Positions 1-7,264 of a stretch of 9,054 nucleotides of DNA are shown piece after piece. The notes beneath the pieces were generated by a model that saw nothing but the letters and a program-made list of their open reading frames with translations, ran no database searches and was not told the origin of the DNA. This DNA comes from Ruminococcaceae bacterium UBA5397 (lineage in GTDB: Bacteria > Bacillota > Clostridia > Oscillospirales > Acutalibacteraceae). How positions within the stretch are numbered: the stretch's first letter is position 1; every line of letters starts with the position of its first letter. The stretch is from positions 6,359-15,412 of the forward strand of contig DHOF01000047.1 in NCBI GenBank assembly GCA_002411615.1, in the 5' to 3' direction. A program made the translations under genes and the position numbers.

Positions 1-174
1 CAGATTCATCGCCCAGCTAATGTCTCCGGCAATTACAACCGTATCTTCCGGCTTTATAAAAGAAATCCAATTCTTTTGAAGACGTTCCGTATAATTTTCC
101 CATCCATGAAAAACATCCATAGGCTTGTCTGTTCCCAAAGAAAGGTGTAAATCAGCGATTGCAAACAGCGACAT
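1..174 (-). CDS. Metallophosphoesterase, N-terminal fragment (cut by left edge)
   Basis: Only the first 58 codons are present; the gene continues beyond position 1. The translation begins MSLFAIADLHLS and shows the first two metal-binding blocks of calcineurin-like phosphoesterases: DxH (Asp8, His10) and GD (Gly50-Asp51 in AGDISWA). Enzymes of this fold use two metal ions to hydrolyse phosphate mono- or diesters, but the substrate cannot be told from this fragment. The ATG is supported by an AGGAG at 182-186, 7 nt upstream. It starts 20 nt after the thrC stop with no terminator between them, so it is probably co-transcribed with thrC. Family assignment is confident; substrate is unknown. The NHxH-type motifs expected further on lie outside the window. 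Confidence 0.85.
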   Translation of the reverse strand, partial: MSLFAIADLHLSLGTDKPMDVFHGWENYTERLQKNWISFIKPEDTVVIAGDISWAMNL

Positions 175-194
175 ATCCGGGCTCCTGTCCTTTT

Positions 195-1700
195 TTATTC
201 TGCATCTGAAAACTTCAAAACTTCCTGCTTCATTTCTTCCGGATGACAGCTTTCTGTAAAACGAACTTTTTTATTAGACAGCGCTTTGATCGGCTCCGGA
301 ATTTCAGTATCGCTTAATTCCGAAAGCTTCACTGCCTTCTGAAAATCGTCTTCAGAGTCATAAGGTTTCTCTAAAATAGCGCTTAAAACATTGTCGGAAA
401 ATTTATAGGGACTAGCAGTTGAAGCGATTATAGCAGGAATATCCTCCTCTTTTGTCTCAGAAAGATACTGATGATATACATTCACTGCAACAGCAGTATG
501 CGGGTCGCACAGGTAATGTTCGTCGCAGAACAGATTATGAATCGTCTGCTTTGTGCTTTCATCATTGCAGCAGCCTGCCCAAAAAAGATTTTTTAAGGAA
601 TCCTTCACAGAATCAGTTACTTCATACCGCCCTGTTTTCGAAAGAGAATCCATCCACTCGTGAACCTGGCTATCTGATTTTGTCAAATGGCTCAACAGAC
701 GTTCCAGATTGCTGGAAATTAAGATATCCATAGAGGGGGAAATTGTTGTATAGAACGTTCTGTTCCGGTCATAAACTCCTGTGCGAAGGAAATCAGTAAG
801 AACATTATTGGAATTGCTTGCACAAATCAGTTTATGAACCGGAAGTCCCATTTGTTTTGCATAATAAGCTGCCAAAATATTGCCGAAATTTCCGGTTGGA
901 ACAACAATATTGACTTGTTCTCCCTCTTTGATCCTTGACTCTTTTACTAAATCACAATAAGCAGAAATATAATAAACAATCTGCGGAAGAAGACGCCCCA
1001 AATTAATAGAGTTGGCACTTGAAAACATTTCCCCGTGTTCCTGTAATTTTTGGCGAATTTCCGGATTGGTAAAGAGCTTTTTCACTCCAGACTGTGCATC
1101 ATCAAAGTTTCCCGCAATGGCACAGACAAAAACATTTTTCCCTTCTTGAGTGACCATCTGGCGCTTTTGCATGGCACTGACTCCATCTTCTGGGTAAAAA
1201 ACAAGAATCTTTGTCCCGGGAACATCACGAAATCCTTCCAAAGCCGCTTTTCCGGTATCTCCGGAAGTAGCGACCAAAATAATTGCCGTCTTATTTGTTT
1301 GAATCTTTTGAAGACTCTTCGTTAAAAGGTGGGGCAAAAGCTGAAGTGCTATATCTTTAAAAGCACAGGTCGGGCCATGCCACAACTCCAAAAGATACAA
1401 ATTGGCGCTGTCAATATTTACAAGAGACAAAGGTGCAGGGCCGCCTGGAAATTTTTCTTCTGTATAAGCTTTTCTTACGCAGTCTTCAATTTCTTCTGCG
1501 CTGAAATCCGTAAGATACATTGAAAGAATTTTCTGAGCACGTGTTTGGTAATCTGCATTCTGCAGAAAATTAAAATCCTGCTGTGTCAGTTTTGGAAATG
1601 TTTCCGGGACAAAAAGTCCCCCATTTTCACAGATTCCCTGTGCGATTGCCTGTGCGGAAACTGTCTCTTGTGAAAAATCTCTTGTGGACCGATATTTCAT
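195..1700 (-). CDS. thrC: Threonine synthase
   Basis: PLP-dependent enzyme converting O-phosphohomoserine to threonine and phosphate, the last step of threonine biosynthesis, in the cytosol. The 501-residue protein begins MKYRSTRD, and residues 24-32 (CENGGLFVP) match the N-terminal threonine synthase domain. The PLP lysine is Lys115 in HGPTCAFKD. SGDTGKAA (146-153) and PTGNFGNILAAYYA (about 266-279) are cofactor and phosphate-binding loops. The length fits the long form of the family found in clostridia. The start codon is ATG, with AAGGAAG at 1713-1719; the 12-nt spacing is rather long. A sigma-A-type promoter lies at 1748-1776, overlapping the end of yraN, so thrC can be expressed apart from the rplS-yraN group. 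The metallophosphoesterase gene follows after 20 nt. No truncation or missing active-site residue is seen. Confidence 0.97.
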   Translation of the reverse strand: MKYRSTRDFSQETVSAQAIAQGICENGGLFVPETFPKLTQQDFNFLQNADYQTRAQKILSMYLTDFSAEEIEDCVRKAYTEEKFPGGPAPLSLVNIDSANLYLLELWHGPTCAFKDIALQLLPHLLTKSLQKIQTNKTAIILVATSGDTGKAALEGFRDVPGTKILVFYPEDGVSAMQKRQMVTQEGKNVFVCAIAGNFDDAQSGVKKLFTNPEIRQKLQEHGEMFSSANSINLGRLLPQIVYYISAYCDLVKESRIKEGEQVNIVVPTGNFGNILAAYYAKQMGLPVHKLICASNSNNVLTDFLRTGVYDRNRTFYTTISPSMDILISSNLERLLSHLTKSDSQVHEWMDSLSKTGRYEVTDSVKDSLKNLFWAGCCNDESTKQTIHNLFCDEHYLCDPHTAVAVNVYHQYLSETKEEDIPAIIASTASPYKFSDNVLSAILEKPYDSEDDFQKAVKLSELSDTEIPEPIKALSNKKVRFTESCHPEEMKQEVLKFSDAE

Positions 1701-1747
1701 ATCAGATTGCCACTTCCTTTCTGTAAATAATTAAAATGCTAATGATT

Positions 1748-1776
1748 ATTTTATTCGCTTTGAAATGCGTTTTCAA
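1748..1776 (-). promoter_or_regulatory. Sigma-A-type promoter for thrC
   Basis: On the minus strand there is a TTGAAA (-35, 1771-1776), a 17-nt spacer and TAAAAT (-10, 1748-1753). The -35 box lies in the last codons of yraN and the -10 box overlaps its TAA stop. Predicted transcription would start near 1741, giving a leader of about 40 nt before the thrC ATG. No attenuator or riboswitch fits in that leader. Assignment is by consensus match only. Confidence 0.65.
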
Positions 1777-2110
1777 GATACTCGATTTTTCCCACTGTAT
1801 TATTCGGCCCAACTTCAATTCCGATGGCATCAAACCTCGGCTGAAGATCAGAAGGATATTGTAAAAGCCAAGTCTCAGAAGTCATAATCATTTTATGCTG
1901 CTTTTGCGGAGTAATCGCTTCCATGGGGGACACCATTGCATGTTCCCGCCGCGTTTTTACTTCTACAAAACTGATAATTCCCCCTTTGCAGGAGATAATA
2001 TCAATTTCTCCATACCGGGAATGAAAATTTCTCGCTAAAATTTTCCAACCGTGTTTTATCAAGTAATCAGCGGCAAGCTTCTCTCCCCAATCGCCAAGTG
2101 AATTAGCCAT
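1751..2110 (-). CDS. yraN: UPF0102 (YraN) family nuclease-like protein
   Basis: A 119-residue member of the UPF0102 family, which has a Holliday-junction-resolvase/PD-(D/E)XK-like fold. The family pattern is complete: [12 protein letters not shown] (6-17), then GEIDII (34-39) and FVEVKTR (48-54), so the putative metal and catalytic residues Glu35, Asp37, Glu50 and Lys52 are present. The cellular role and substrate of the family are not firmly established; a function in DNA processing is inferred from the fold. The gene overlaps the end of rnhB by 8 nt (ATGGCTAA). It has no strong Shine-Dalgarno of its own, suggesting translational coupling. It follows rnhB, as in many bacterial genomes, and is the last gene of the rplS group before the thrC promoter. 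Confidence 0.93.
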   Translation of the reverse strand: MANSLGDWGEKLAADYLIKHGWKILARNFHSRYGEIDIISCKGGIISFVEVKTRREHAMVSPMEAITPQKQHKMIMTSETWLLQYPSDLQPRFDAIGIEVGPNNTVGKIEYLENAFQSE

Positions 2111-2741
2111 TTGGTTCGCCGAGAATCTTCTTTAAAAAGCTGGTGCGATGAATTGGGCAGGGACCATATTGAAGCAGTGCCTTAACGTGCTCAGCGGTTC
2201 CATAACCCTTATTCCTCGTAAATCCATATTCCGGATAAAGTTCATCTAATTTGATCATCAAACGATCACGGCTTACCTTTGCCATAATAGACGCAGCAGC
2301 AATACTTTCACTGCTGCTGTCCCCCTTTACAATCGTGCGGACTTTTATCCCGTCACCAAGAAAAGGGGGACGATTTCCATCGACCAATGCAAGATCCGGC
2401 TTTGTAGGCAGCGCTTCTACTGCACGACGCATGGCAAGAAAAGTCGCCTGCAAAATATTGATCTGGTCAATCTCCTGTTCGGTTGCAAATCCGATTGCCC
2501 AGCCGACAGCTTTCGCTTTAATAATATCGAATAATTCTTCACGCTTTTTAGGCGATAATTTTTTGGAATCATTGACTCCTGAAATCACACATCCGGTCGG
2601 CAGAATCACCGCAGAGGCAAAAACGGGGCCAGCTAAAGGGCCGCGGCCGACTTCATCTATTCCGCAAATTTGTTGGAACCCTTCGCTCAAAGCTTCTTTT
2701 TCATAAAAGAGCCAGTCTTTTGAGTCTTTATTCTCCTGCAT
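2103..2741 (-). CDS. rnhB: Ribonuclease HII
   Basis: Cleaves the RNA strand of RNA-DNA hybrids and incises 5' of single ribonucleotides in DNA, starting ribonucleotide excision repair. The 212-residue protein carries the type 2 RNase H signatures. [13 protein letters not shown] (27-39) supplies Asp29 and Glu30. Asp121 lies in LVDGN and Asp141 in KGD, completing the expected four acidic metal ligands. [13 protein letters not shown] (147-159) and NKGYGTAEH (177-185) are further conserved blocks. The ATG overlaps the rbgA stop by one base (TAATG) and has a GGAGGA at 2751-2756, 9 nt upstream. Position after rbgA is the usual Firmicutes arrangement. An N-terminal extension of about 25 residues before the DEVGRG block is normal for many members. 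Confidence 0.97.
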   Translation of the reverse strand: MQENKDSKDWLFYEKEALSEGFQQICGIDEVGRGPLAGPVFASAVILPTGCVISGVNDSKKLSPKKREELFDIIKAKAVGWAIGFATEQEIDQINILQATFLAMRRAVEALPTKPDLALVDGNRPPFLGDGIKVRTIVKGDSSSESIAAASIMAKVSRDRLMIKLDELYPEYGFTRNKGYGTAEHVKALLQYGPCPIHRTSFLKKILGEPNG

Positions 2742-3616
2742 TATTTGCTTTCCTCCGGAAGTTCCAAAGTGATTCGTCCAATTTTAGCACTTCTAAATTC
2801 ATCCAGAATCATAATGGAAGCACGTTCCGTATCTGTTTCCCCGCCGGAAATCAGCATTCCACGTTTTTTCCCAATGAGCTGTAAGATTTTCCAGCCCTCT
2901 AGTTTCTGTAGGTCTGTTTCATCCAACTTATAGCGAGAGCAGAGTTCCTGTGGGTAGAGATGTCCCAAAAGTTCCAACAGCCTTCCTGCAAGCTGTTCCG
3001 TATCCAGAATATCATCTTTAACGGCTCCTGTAAAAGCGAGATGTTCTCCAACAATCTTGTCCTCAAATTTCGGCCAGAGTACCCCGGGAGTATCCAGCAA
3101 ATCAAATCCTTTTCCGATGGTAAACCATTGGTTGGAGCGTGTAACGCCCGGTCGGTCCTCTACATTGGATTTGCTGGATTTTGAAAGGCGGTTGATCAAA
3201 GAGGATTTTCCGACATTTGGTACTCCGACTACCATAATTCGAATTGTTCTTCCCACCATGCCCTTTTTCTGCCATGCAGAAATTTGTGAAGCCAAAACTT
3301 TTTTTACTAAAGGAATAAATTCATTTAAGTCCTTTCCACTTTTACAATCCAGCGCAATGGCAGGAATGTCTTGTTCTTCAAAAAAGTGAATCCATTTTCT
3401 GGTAGCTGAAGGATCGGCCATATCGCTTTTATTCATCAGAATAACACGGGGCTTTTTTTGAATCAGCTCTCCCAAAATTGGGTTTCTGCTGCTGATAGGA
3501 ATACGGGCATCAATTAACTCAGCCACTGCATCAACCATTTTCAAGCTTTTTTCAATCTGCCGCCGTGTCTTTGTCATATGCCCCGGAAACCATTGAATTG
3601 ACTGTGCCTCACTCAC
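2741..3616 (-). CDS. rbgA: Ribosome biogenesis GTPase RbgA (YlqF)
   Basis: Circularly permuted GTPase for late assembly of the 50S ribosomal subunit; in Bacillus subtilis its loss leaves a 45S intermediate. In the 291 residues the GTPase motifs appear in permuted order: G4 NKSD (62-65), G1 GVPNVGKSS (131-139), G2 PGVT (156-159) and G3 DTPG (175-178). The N-terminal [12 protein letters not shown] block (8-19) is a family hallmark, and its histidine (His13 here) has been implicated in GTP hydrolysis in the Bacillus protein. A C-terminal helical domain of about 80 residues follows. The start is GTG, overlapping the lepB stop by 4 nt (GTGA), with GGAGG at 3626-3630 spaced 9 nt. Placement downstream of rplS matches the role in large-subunit assembly. 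Confidence 0.97.
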   Translation of the reverse strand: MSEAQSIQWFPGHMTKTRRQIEKSLKMVDAVAELIDARIPISSRNPILGELIQKKPRVILMNKSDMADPSATRKWIHFFEEQDIPAIALDCKSGKDLNEFIPLVKKVLASQISAWQKKGMVGRTIRIMVVGVPNVGKSSLINRLSKSSKSNVEDRPGVTRSNQWFTIGKGFDLLDTPGVLWPKFEDKIVGEHLAFTGAVKDDILDTEQLAGRLLELLGHLYPQELCSRYKLDETDLQKLEGWKILQLIGKKRGMLISGGETDTERASIMILDEFRSAKIGRITLELPEESK

Positions 3617-4176
3617 GAAACAATTCCTCCAATCCGATCAAAAGGGAATATAACGAGCAAAGCCTTGCCAATTATATTTTTCTGATCAATAAATCCAATA
3701 TCAGTGCTTCGGCTGTCCTTTGATACAGAGCGGTTATCCCCCAGAACAAACACATGTCCCGAAGGGACGGTTAGCGGAAACTGCAGATCAGATTGCTGAT
3801 CGGTACGGTTGTTCCCTATATATCTGGTTTCATCCAGTTCGACTCCATCAACTGACACTTTTCCCGAAGTACGATCAATATTTACGGTCTGGTTTTCGGT
3901 TGCAATTACACGTTTAACCAAAGGAACGTCTTCAGAACCATTCGGCGCAATTACCACAACATCTCCGTCAGTGGGCTTTGTGTAAATTCCGGTTAAAAGG
4001 ATGCGATTCCCGGAATATAAATTTGGAATCATTGAAGTGCCGTACACTTCTGCCACACGGAAAAACGCAGAAAAAAACAACGTTACGATAATCAAAGCCG
4101 CAATGATTGCCTCGGCCCATTCATAAATACTAATGACTCTGTGATTCTTTGAAGTGTTTTCTATATTGCGCTTCAC
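3613..4176 (-). CDS. lepB: Signal peptidase I
   Basis: Membrane serine protease that removes signal peptides from Sec/Tat-exported proteins on the outer face of the membrane. From the chosen start the protein has 187 residues: a short cytoplasmic N-terminus, one transmembrane segment (about 19-39), then the catalytic domain. The nucleophile is Ser48 in GTSMIPNL and the general base Lys88 in LVKRVIA. Conserved boxes GDNR (146-149) and DSRS (154-157) follow. The GTG start at 4176 has an AAGGAG 7 nt upstream (4184-4189). A longer frame runs to an ATG at 4254, but that would encode 26 extra residues through a terminator hairpin and has no good ribosome binding site. It has no obvious promoter of its own, so expression probably comes from read-through of rplS. 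One type I peptidase among possibly several paralogues. Confidence 0.94.
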   Translation of the reverse strand: MKRNIENTSKNHRVISIYEWAEAIIAALIIVTLFFSAFFRVAEVYGTSMIPNLYSGNRILLTGIYTKPTDGDVVVIAPNGSEDVPLVKRVIATENQTVNIDRTSGKVSVDGVELDETRYIGNNRTDQQSDLQFPLTVPSGHVFVLGDNRSVSKDSRSTDIGFIDQKNIIGKALLVIFPFDRIGGIVS

Positions 4177-4183
4177 TTTCTTA

Positions 4184-4189
4184 CTCCTT
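4184..4189 (-). promoter_or_regulatory. Ribosome binding site fixing the lepB start
   Basis: AAGGAG on the minus strand, 7 nt before the GTG at 4176. It is the only good Shine-Dalgarno in the region and argues against the upstream in-frame ATG at 4254. Confidence 0.8.
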
Positions 4190-4223
4190 TTCGGAACAAA
4201 ACTTCTTAAAATTTTAAAGATAC

Positions 4224-4249
4224 AAAAAAGGGACACTCTCATGTCCCTT
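4224..4249 (-). terminator. Intrinsic terminator/attenuator between rplS and lepB
   Basis: The minus strand forms a perfect 8-bp stem (AAGGGACA / TGTCCCTT) with a 6-nt loop, followed directly by TTTT, so six T bases in all. It begins 17 nt after the rplS stop. Because lepB, rbgA, rnhB and yraN follow without a convincing new promoter, it probably acts as a partial terminator, giving more rplS transcript than downstream transcript. Strength is inferred. Confidence 0.8.
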
Positions 4250-4266
4250 CTCATCTTTTCGATTGT

Positions 4267-4611
4267 TTATTTTACGATTTCACGAAGCTTTGCAGCCTTG
4301 CCCACGCGATCACGCAAATAATAAAGCTTTGCTCTGCGGATATGACCCCTGCGAACCAATTCCACAGATTTTACGTTTGGAGAATGAACAGGGAATACAC
4401 GCTCAACGCCAACACCATAAGAAACACGGCGAACCGTAAAGGTTTCGCTGATTCCGGAGCCTTTGCGTGCAATGACAGTTCCTTCAAACACCTGAATACG
4501 TTCACGATTTCCTTCGCGAACATTTACGCTTACTTTTACAGTGTCGCCCACTTCAAATTTCGGGGGCTCTGCTTTAATGGAATCCTGAGAAATTAATTTT
4601 AATGCGTCCAT
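4267..4611 (-). CDS. rplS: 50S ribosomal protein L19 (bL19)
   Basis: Structural protein of the large ribosomal subunit, located at the 30S-50S interface. The 114 residues match the family throughout: [13 protein letters not shown], then [47 protein letters not shown] and the basic C-terminal [11 protein letters not shown] block. The ATG at 4611 is chosen because an AGGAGG (4618-4623) sits 6 nt upstream and the length then fits L19. An in-frame ATG at 4644 would add 11 residues unlike the family and would swallow the Shine-Dalgarno. It is not linked here to rpsP-rimM-trmD, its usual Firmicutes neighbours, but has its own promoter and a structured leader. A terminator follows the gene. Confidence 0.98.
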   Translation of the reverse strand: MDALKLISQDSIKAEPPKFEVGDTVKVSVNVREGNRERIQVFEGTVIARKGSGISETFTVRRVSYGVGVERVFPVHSPNVKSVELVRRGHIRRAKLYYLRDRVGKAAKLREIVK

Positions 4612-4727
4612 GATTTTCCTCCTAAAGATTAGACATTCGTGCAATTTTCTGCAGAGGACTGTCCGTTTTCAATGTCGTTTACGACGGGCATTGAACGCCT
4701 CCGGGGAGTCCGGAGATTTCCAAATGC
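4612..4727 (-). promoter_or_regulatory. Structured 5' leader of rplS, candidate L19 autoregulatory element
   Basis: About 115 nt of untranslated leader separate the promoter from the rplS ATG. Two clear hairpins can be read on the minus strand. The first is CTCCGG-5 nt-CCGGAG (4699-4715). The second has an outer TTCAAT/ATTGAA and inner GTCG/CGAC stem with a TAAA loop (4668-4695). A TCCTCT segment (4653-4658) is complementary, with one G-U pair, to GGAGGA of the Shine-Dalgarno (4617-4622). L19 leader RNAs are known in Firmicutes; I could not compare this sequence with that covariance model, so identity with it is inference. Confidence 0.55.
4618..4623 (-). promoter_or_regulatory. Ribosome binding site fixing the rplS start
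   Basis: Consensus AGGAGG on the minus strand, 6 nt before the ATG at 4611. It excludes the upstream in-frame ATG at 4644 as the main start. Confidence 0.9.
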
Positions 4728-4733
4728 TTTTAT

Positions 4734-4762
4734 ATATTAGCACAAAGTGATGAAAAAGGCAA
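4734..4762 (-). promoter_or_regulatory. Sigma-A promoter of rplS, extended -10
   Basis: The minus strand has TTGCCT (-35, 4757-4762), a 17-nt spacer ending in TGC, and TAATAT (-10, 4734-4739). The TG one base before the -10 box makes it an extended -10 promoter. The predicted start is near 4727. It lies just after the DUF2344 stop, with no terminator between, so read-through from the radical SAM unit is also possible. Confidence 0.8.
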
Positions 4763-4776
4763 GGAATTTTTATAGT

Positions 4777-5427
4777 TCATACAAATTTTTTGAAGCTGTT
4801 ATCATAAAGTTCGGTTCTTACAATTTCAGCCTGCTTCGAAAAGGAAAATTCTTTTTCGGCACAAGTTAAAATAAGCGAAGGATTTAAATTGAACTGATTG
4901 CCTGCCGGCAGTAAAACATCAATTAAAATTCCTGTTTCCGTTTCCTTTATTGAAAGCTTTTGAATTTCAGGACGAATATCCAGATCAATCCAACCGCTTT
5001 TTGTGTTTTTCGGTACAATCAGATGTTCTTTTTTCATCATGTCCTGAAATTGTCGAGAGAGTTCATCCGGATTATCGCAGTCAATTTTCATTTCATAAGA
5101 GGCAAAAGTAATTGCCGATGACTTCATAACAGGTTCTGTTACATCAAGAATCGGCAGGTCCCGCGGCAATGCTTTTTTTAGTCGTTCTTTGATCTCCTCA
5201 TTACTAATGTCGCCTTCTATTCGAAAATCGAAGCTTTCTCGAAGTCCGTAAAATCCAAGGCTTAACGGAAGCGCAAAGGTTAAATACGCATGAGTGTTAA
5301 AGCCCTTTGTATACCACAATGGTATTTTTGCACGCTGCGCTGCCCGAGCAACACAGCGGCTTAAGTCCAAATGAGAAATATACCTTGCCGCGCCTATTTT
5401 TTGGAACCAGACTCTAACGCTTCTCAT
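4777..5427 (-). CDS. DUF2344 radical SAM-linked protein (TIGR03936-type)
   Basis: A 216-residue protein of unknown function whose family occurs next to, or fused with, the radical SAM protein encoded immediately upstream. Recognisable blocks are KIGAARYISHLDLSR (10-24), then WYTKGFNTHAYLTFALPLSLG (38-58), where relatives usually have a GFNPH-like motif. The rest is more variable, with no signal peptide or membrane segment, so it is expected to be cytosolic. The ATG at 5427 has GGAGG at 5436-5440 (8 nt), and the gene overlaps the end of the radical SAM gene by 14 nt, indicating tight co-expression. A longer frame reaches back to 5523, but its extra 32 residues lie wholly inside the radical SAM gene and lack family similarity. 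It probably acts with the radical SAM enzyme on a shared substrate; what that is cannot be read here. Confidence 0.88.
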   Translation of the reverse strand: MRSVRVWFQKIGAARYISHLDLSRCVARAAQRAKIPLWYTKGFNTHAYLTFALPLSLGFYGLRESFDFRIEGDISNEEIKERLKKALPRDLPILDVTEPVMKSSAITFASYEMKIDCDNPDELSRQFQDMMKKEHLIVPKNTKSGWIDLDIRPEIQKLSIKETETGILIDVLLPAGNQFNLNPSLILTCAEKEFSFSKQAEIVRTELYDNSFKKFV

Positions 5428-7258
5428 AGCAGATTCCTCCTCCAAAGCGTGCTGCCCCACATGCAGAACAGGCTTCTCTGCAGTTTGGAGTTGTCGCTGC
5501 GCAATATGCTTTCTTACATTCATTGATCAAAAATTCTTTTTTAATTCCATAGTCAATATGATCCCATGGAAGAATCTCATCAAAGTTTCTTCTGCGATTC
5601 GCATAAAAAGCAGGATCAATCCCACAGTCCTTAAAAACAGACAGCCAGTTTTCCAGAGAAAAATAATGGTCCCAGCCGTCCATACGCATATGACGCTTAT
5701 TTGCTTCCAAAAGTGCTTTTCCCAGCCGACGGTCTCCCCGTGCAAACACAGCCTCTATTAAGCTGGTAGAAGCGTCATGCCAATTTGGCGTGATTTTATG
5801 AGAATGAACCGACTGCACCAAAACATGCTGCTTCTCGAGCATTTGTTCCATAGTATCCTGTGGTTCCCATTGAAATGGCGTAAACGGTTTTGGGATAAAG
5901 GCAGAAGCACTAACCGTTACTTTAACGCCTTTCCCCTTCGGCTTATTAGAATTTTCGTAAAAAGCATCCACTACTTTTTGAGCAAGCTGTGCAATTCCTT
6001 CTACATCCTCTAAAGTTTCAGTGGGAAGTCCCAGCATAAAATAAAGCTTAACGGTTGTCCAACCACCGGAAAATGCAGTATTTACCGTTTTTAAAAGCTG
6101 TTCTTCTGTAATGTTTTTATTGATGACATTCCGCATACGCTGCGTTCCGGCTTCCGGAGCAAAAGTAAGTCCACTTCTCCGCACGGATTTAATTTTATTC
6201 ATCATCTCATTTTGAAACCCGTCGACTCGAAGACTCGGCAGTGAAATACTGACTTTCTCATCTTTTGTCCACTCAAGGAGCTTATCCAGCAATGGGTTGA
6301 TCTGAGAATAATCGCTAGTACTTAGTGAAGACAAGGAAACTTCGTTATATCCCGTACTTTCACAAAGATCTCTGCACTGACGATTGACGGTATCCGCGCT
6401 TTTCTCCCGAACCGGACGATATAGAAATCCTGCTTGGCAGAACCGGCAGCCGCGGATACATCCCCGGAACACCTCTGAAACTGCACGGTCATGGATGATT
6501 TCAAGGAATGGAACCATACACTTATCCGGAAAATAGCAATGATCCATATCCAGCATTAATCGTTTTTCGACCTTTTGCGGTGCTCCGTGAGTCGGCGTAA
6601 TCGCTTTTACGGTACCGTCCTCATGATACTGCACATCATAAAAAGAAGGAACATAAACACCTTTAATCTTAGCGGCAGCCTCCAAAAATTCTTCTTTTGA
6701 GGCACCGCGTTTTTTATATTCCCGATAAAGGTCACAAACCTCTAAATCTACTTCTTCCCCTTCTCCGACAAAAGCAAGATCAATAAAATCCGCAATGGGT
6801 TCCAGATTACAGACGCATGGTCCCCCTGCCACCACAAGATTCTTAAGCCCTTTTCTGTCTTTGGACAGCAGAGGAATCCCACCTAGTTCCAACATATTAA
6901 GGACGTTGGTATAACAGAGCTCATACTGCAGGGTAAATCCGATAATATCAAATTCAGAGAGTGCGTCGCCGCTTTCCAGTGCGCAAAGAGGTGTATGCGT
7001 CTCTCTCATGAGTTCTTCCATATCTGTCCACGGCGCAAATGCACGCTCACACCACAGATAATCCGGAAGATTCAGTTCACTATAAAGGATCCGCAGCCCT
7101 AAGTGAGACATCCCGACTTCATAAATGTCCGGAAAGCAAAAAACGAATCGCAAGTCGATGTTTTTTAGATCTTTTTGAATACTATTGAGTTCTCCACCTA
7201 CATAACGTCCCGGCTTTTGAACTTGCGGAAGCAAAGCTTCCATTTGTTTATTAATCAC
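5414..7258 (-). CDS. Radical SAM protein with B12-binding-like N-terminus (TIGR03960-type)
   Basis: Uncharacterised radical SAM enzyme of 614 residues, counted from the GTG at 7258. The N-terminal third (about 35-170) resembles the Rossmann-like cobalamin-binding domain of class B enzymes (FCFPDIYEVGMSHLGL, IIGFTLQYEL, VVAGGPCVCN), but I see no canonical DxHxxG cobalamin motif. The radical SAM core carries CxxxCxxC at Cys267, Cys271 and Cys274 (RGCIRGCRFCQAG), which would bind the 4Fe-4S cluster and SAM. The C-terminal tail is cysteine-rich (Cys581, 586, 593, 597, 600, 610), a possible extra metal or cluster site. The GTG has GGGGAGG 6 nt upstream (7265-7271). A longer frame begins with TTG at 7315, inside the promoter -35 box. 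The DUF2344 gene overlaps its end. Reaction and substrate are unknown; RNA or ribosome-related modification is only suggested by the neighbouring rplS. Confidence 0.9.
   Translation of the reverse strand: MINKQMEALLPQVQKPGRYVGGELNSIQKDLKNIDLRFVFCFPDIYEVGMSHLGLRILYSELNLPDYLWCERAFAPWTDMEELMRETHTPLCALESGDALSEFDIIGFTLQYELCYTNVLNMLELGGIPLLSKDRKGLKNLVVAGGPCVCNLEPIADFIDLAFVGEGEEVDLEVCDLYREYKKRGASKEEFLEAAAKIKGVYVPSFYDVQYHEDGTVKAITPTHGAPQKVEKRLMLDMDHCYFPDKCMVPFLEIIHDRAVSEVFRGCIRGCRFCQAGFLYRPVREKSADTVNRQCRDLCESTGYNEVSLSSLSTSDYSQINPLLDKLLEWTKDEKVSISLPSLRVDGFQNEMMNKIKSVRRSGLTFAPEAGTQRMRNVINKNITEEQLLKTVNTAFSGGWTTVKLYFMLGLPTETLEDVEGIAQLAQKVVDAFYENSNKPKGKGVKVTVSASAFIPKPFTPFQWEPQDTMEQMLEKQHVLVQSVHSHKITPNWHDASTSLIEAVFARGDRRLGKALLEANKRHMRMDGWDHYFSLENWLSVFKDCGIDPAFYANRRRNFDEILPWDHIDYGIKKEFLINECKKAYCAATTPNCREACSACGAARFGGGICYEKR
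5436..5440 (-). promoter_or_regulatory. Ribosome binding site fixing the DUF2344 gene start
   Basis: GGAGG on the minus strand, 8 nt before the ATG at 5427 and inside the last codons of the radical SAM gene. Confidence 0.8.
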
Positions 7259-7264
7259 AGAAAT

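Noticed and set aside
1701..1750. Riboswitch or T-box in the thrC leader
   Set aside because: The leader is only about 40 nt with no stem-loop, terminator or T-box sequence.
2251..2706. 151-codon plus-strand open frame opposite rnhB
   Set aside because: It is fully antisense to the conserved RNase HII gene, its translation resembles no family, and it reflects codon bias of the real gene.
3057..3389. Plus-strand open frame opposite rbgA
   Set aside because: Antisense to the GTPase motifs of rbgA with no recognisable product or upstream signals.
4612..4644. In-frame N-terminal extension of rplS from the ATG at 4644
   Set aside because: It would cover the consensus Shine-Dalgarno and leader, and the extra residues do not fit L19.
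4652..4664. Short palindrome GGACTGTCC in the rplS leader as an operator
   Set aside because: Only 4 bp arms around one base; more simply explained as part of leader RNA pairing, with no regulator evidence.
5527..5745. Minus-strand short frame inside the radical SAM gene
   Set aside because: Out of frame within a confidently assigned gene; no ribosome binding site or protein similarity seen.
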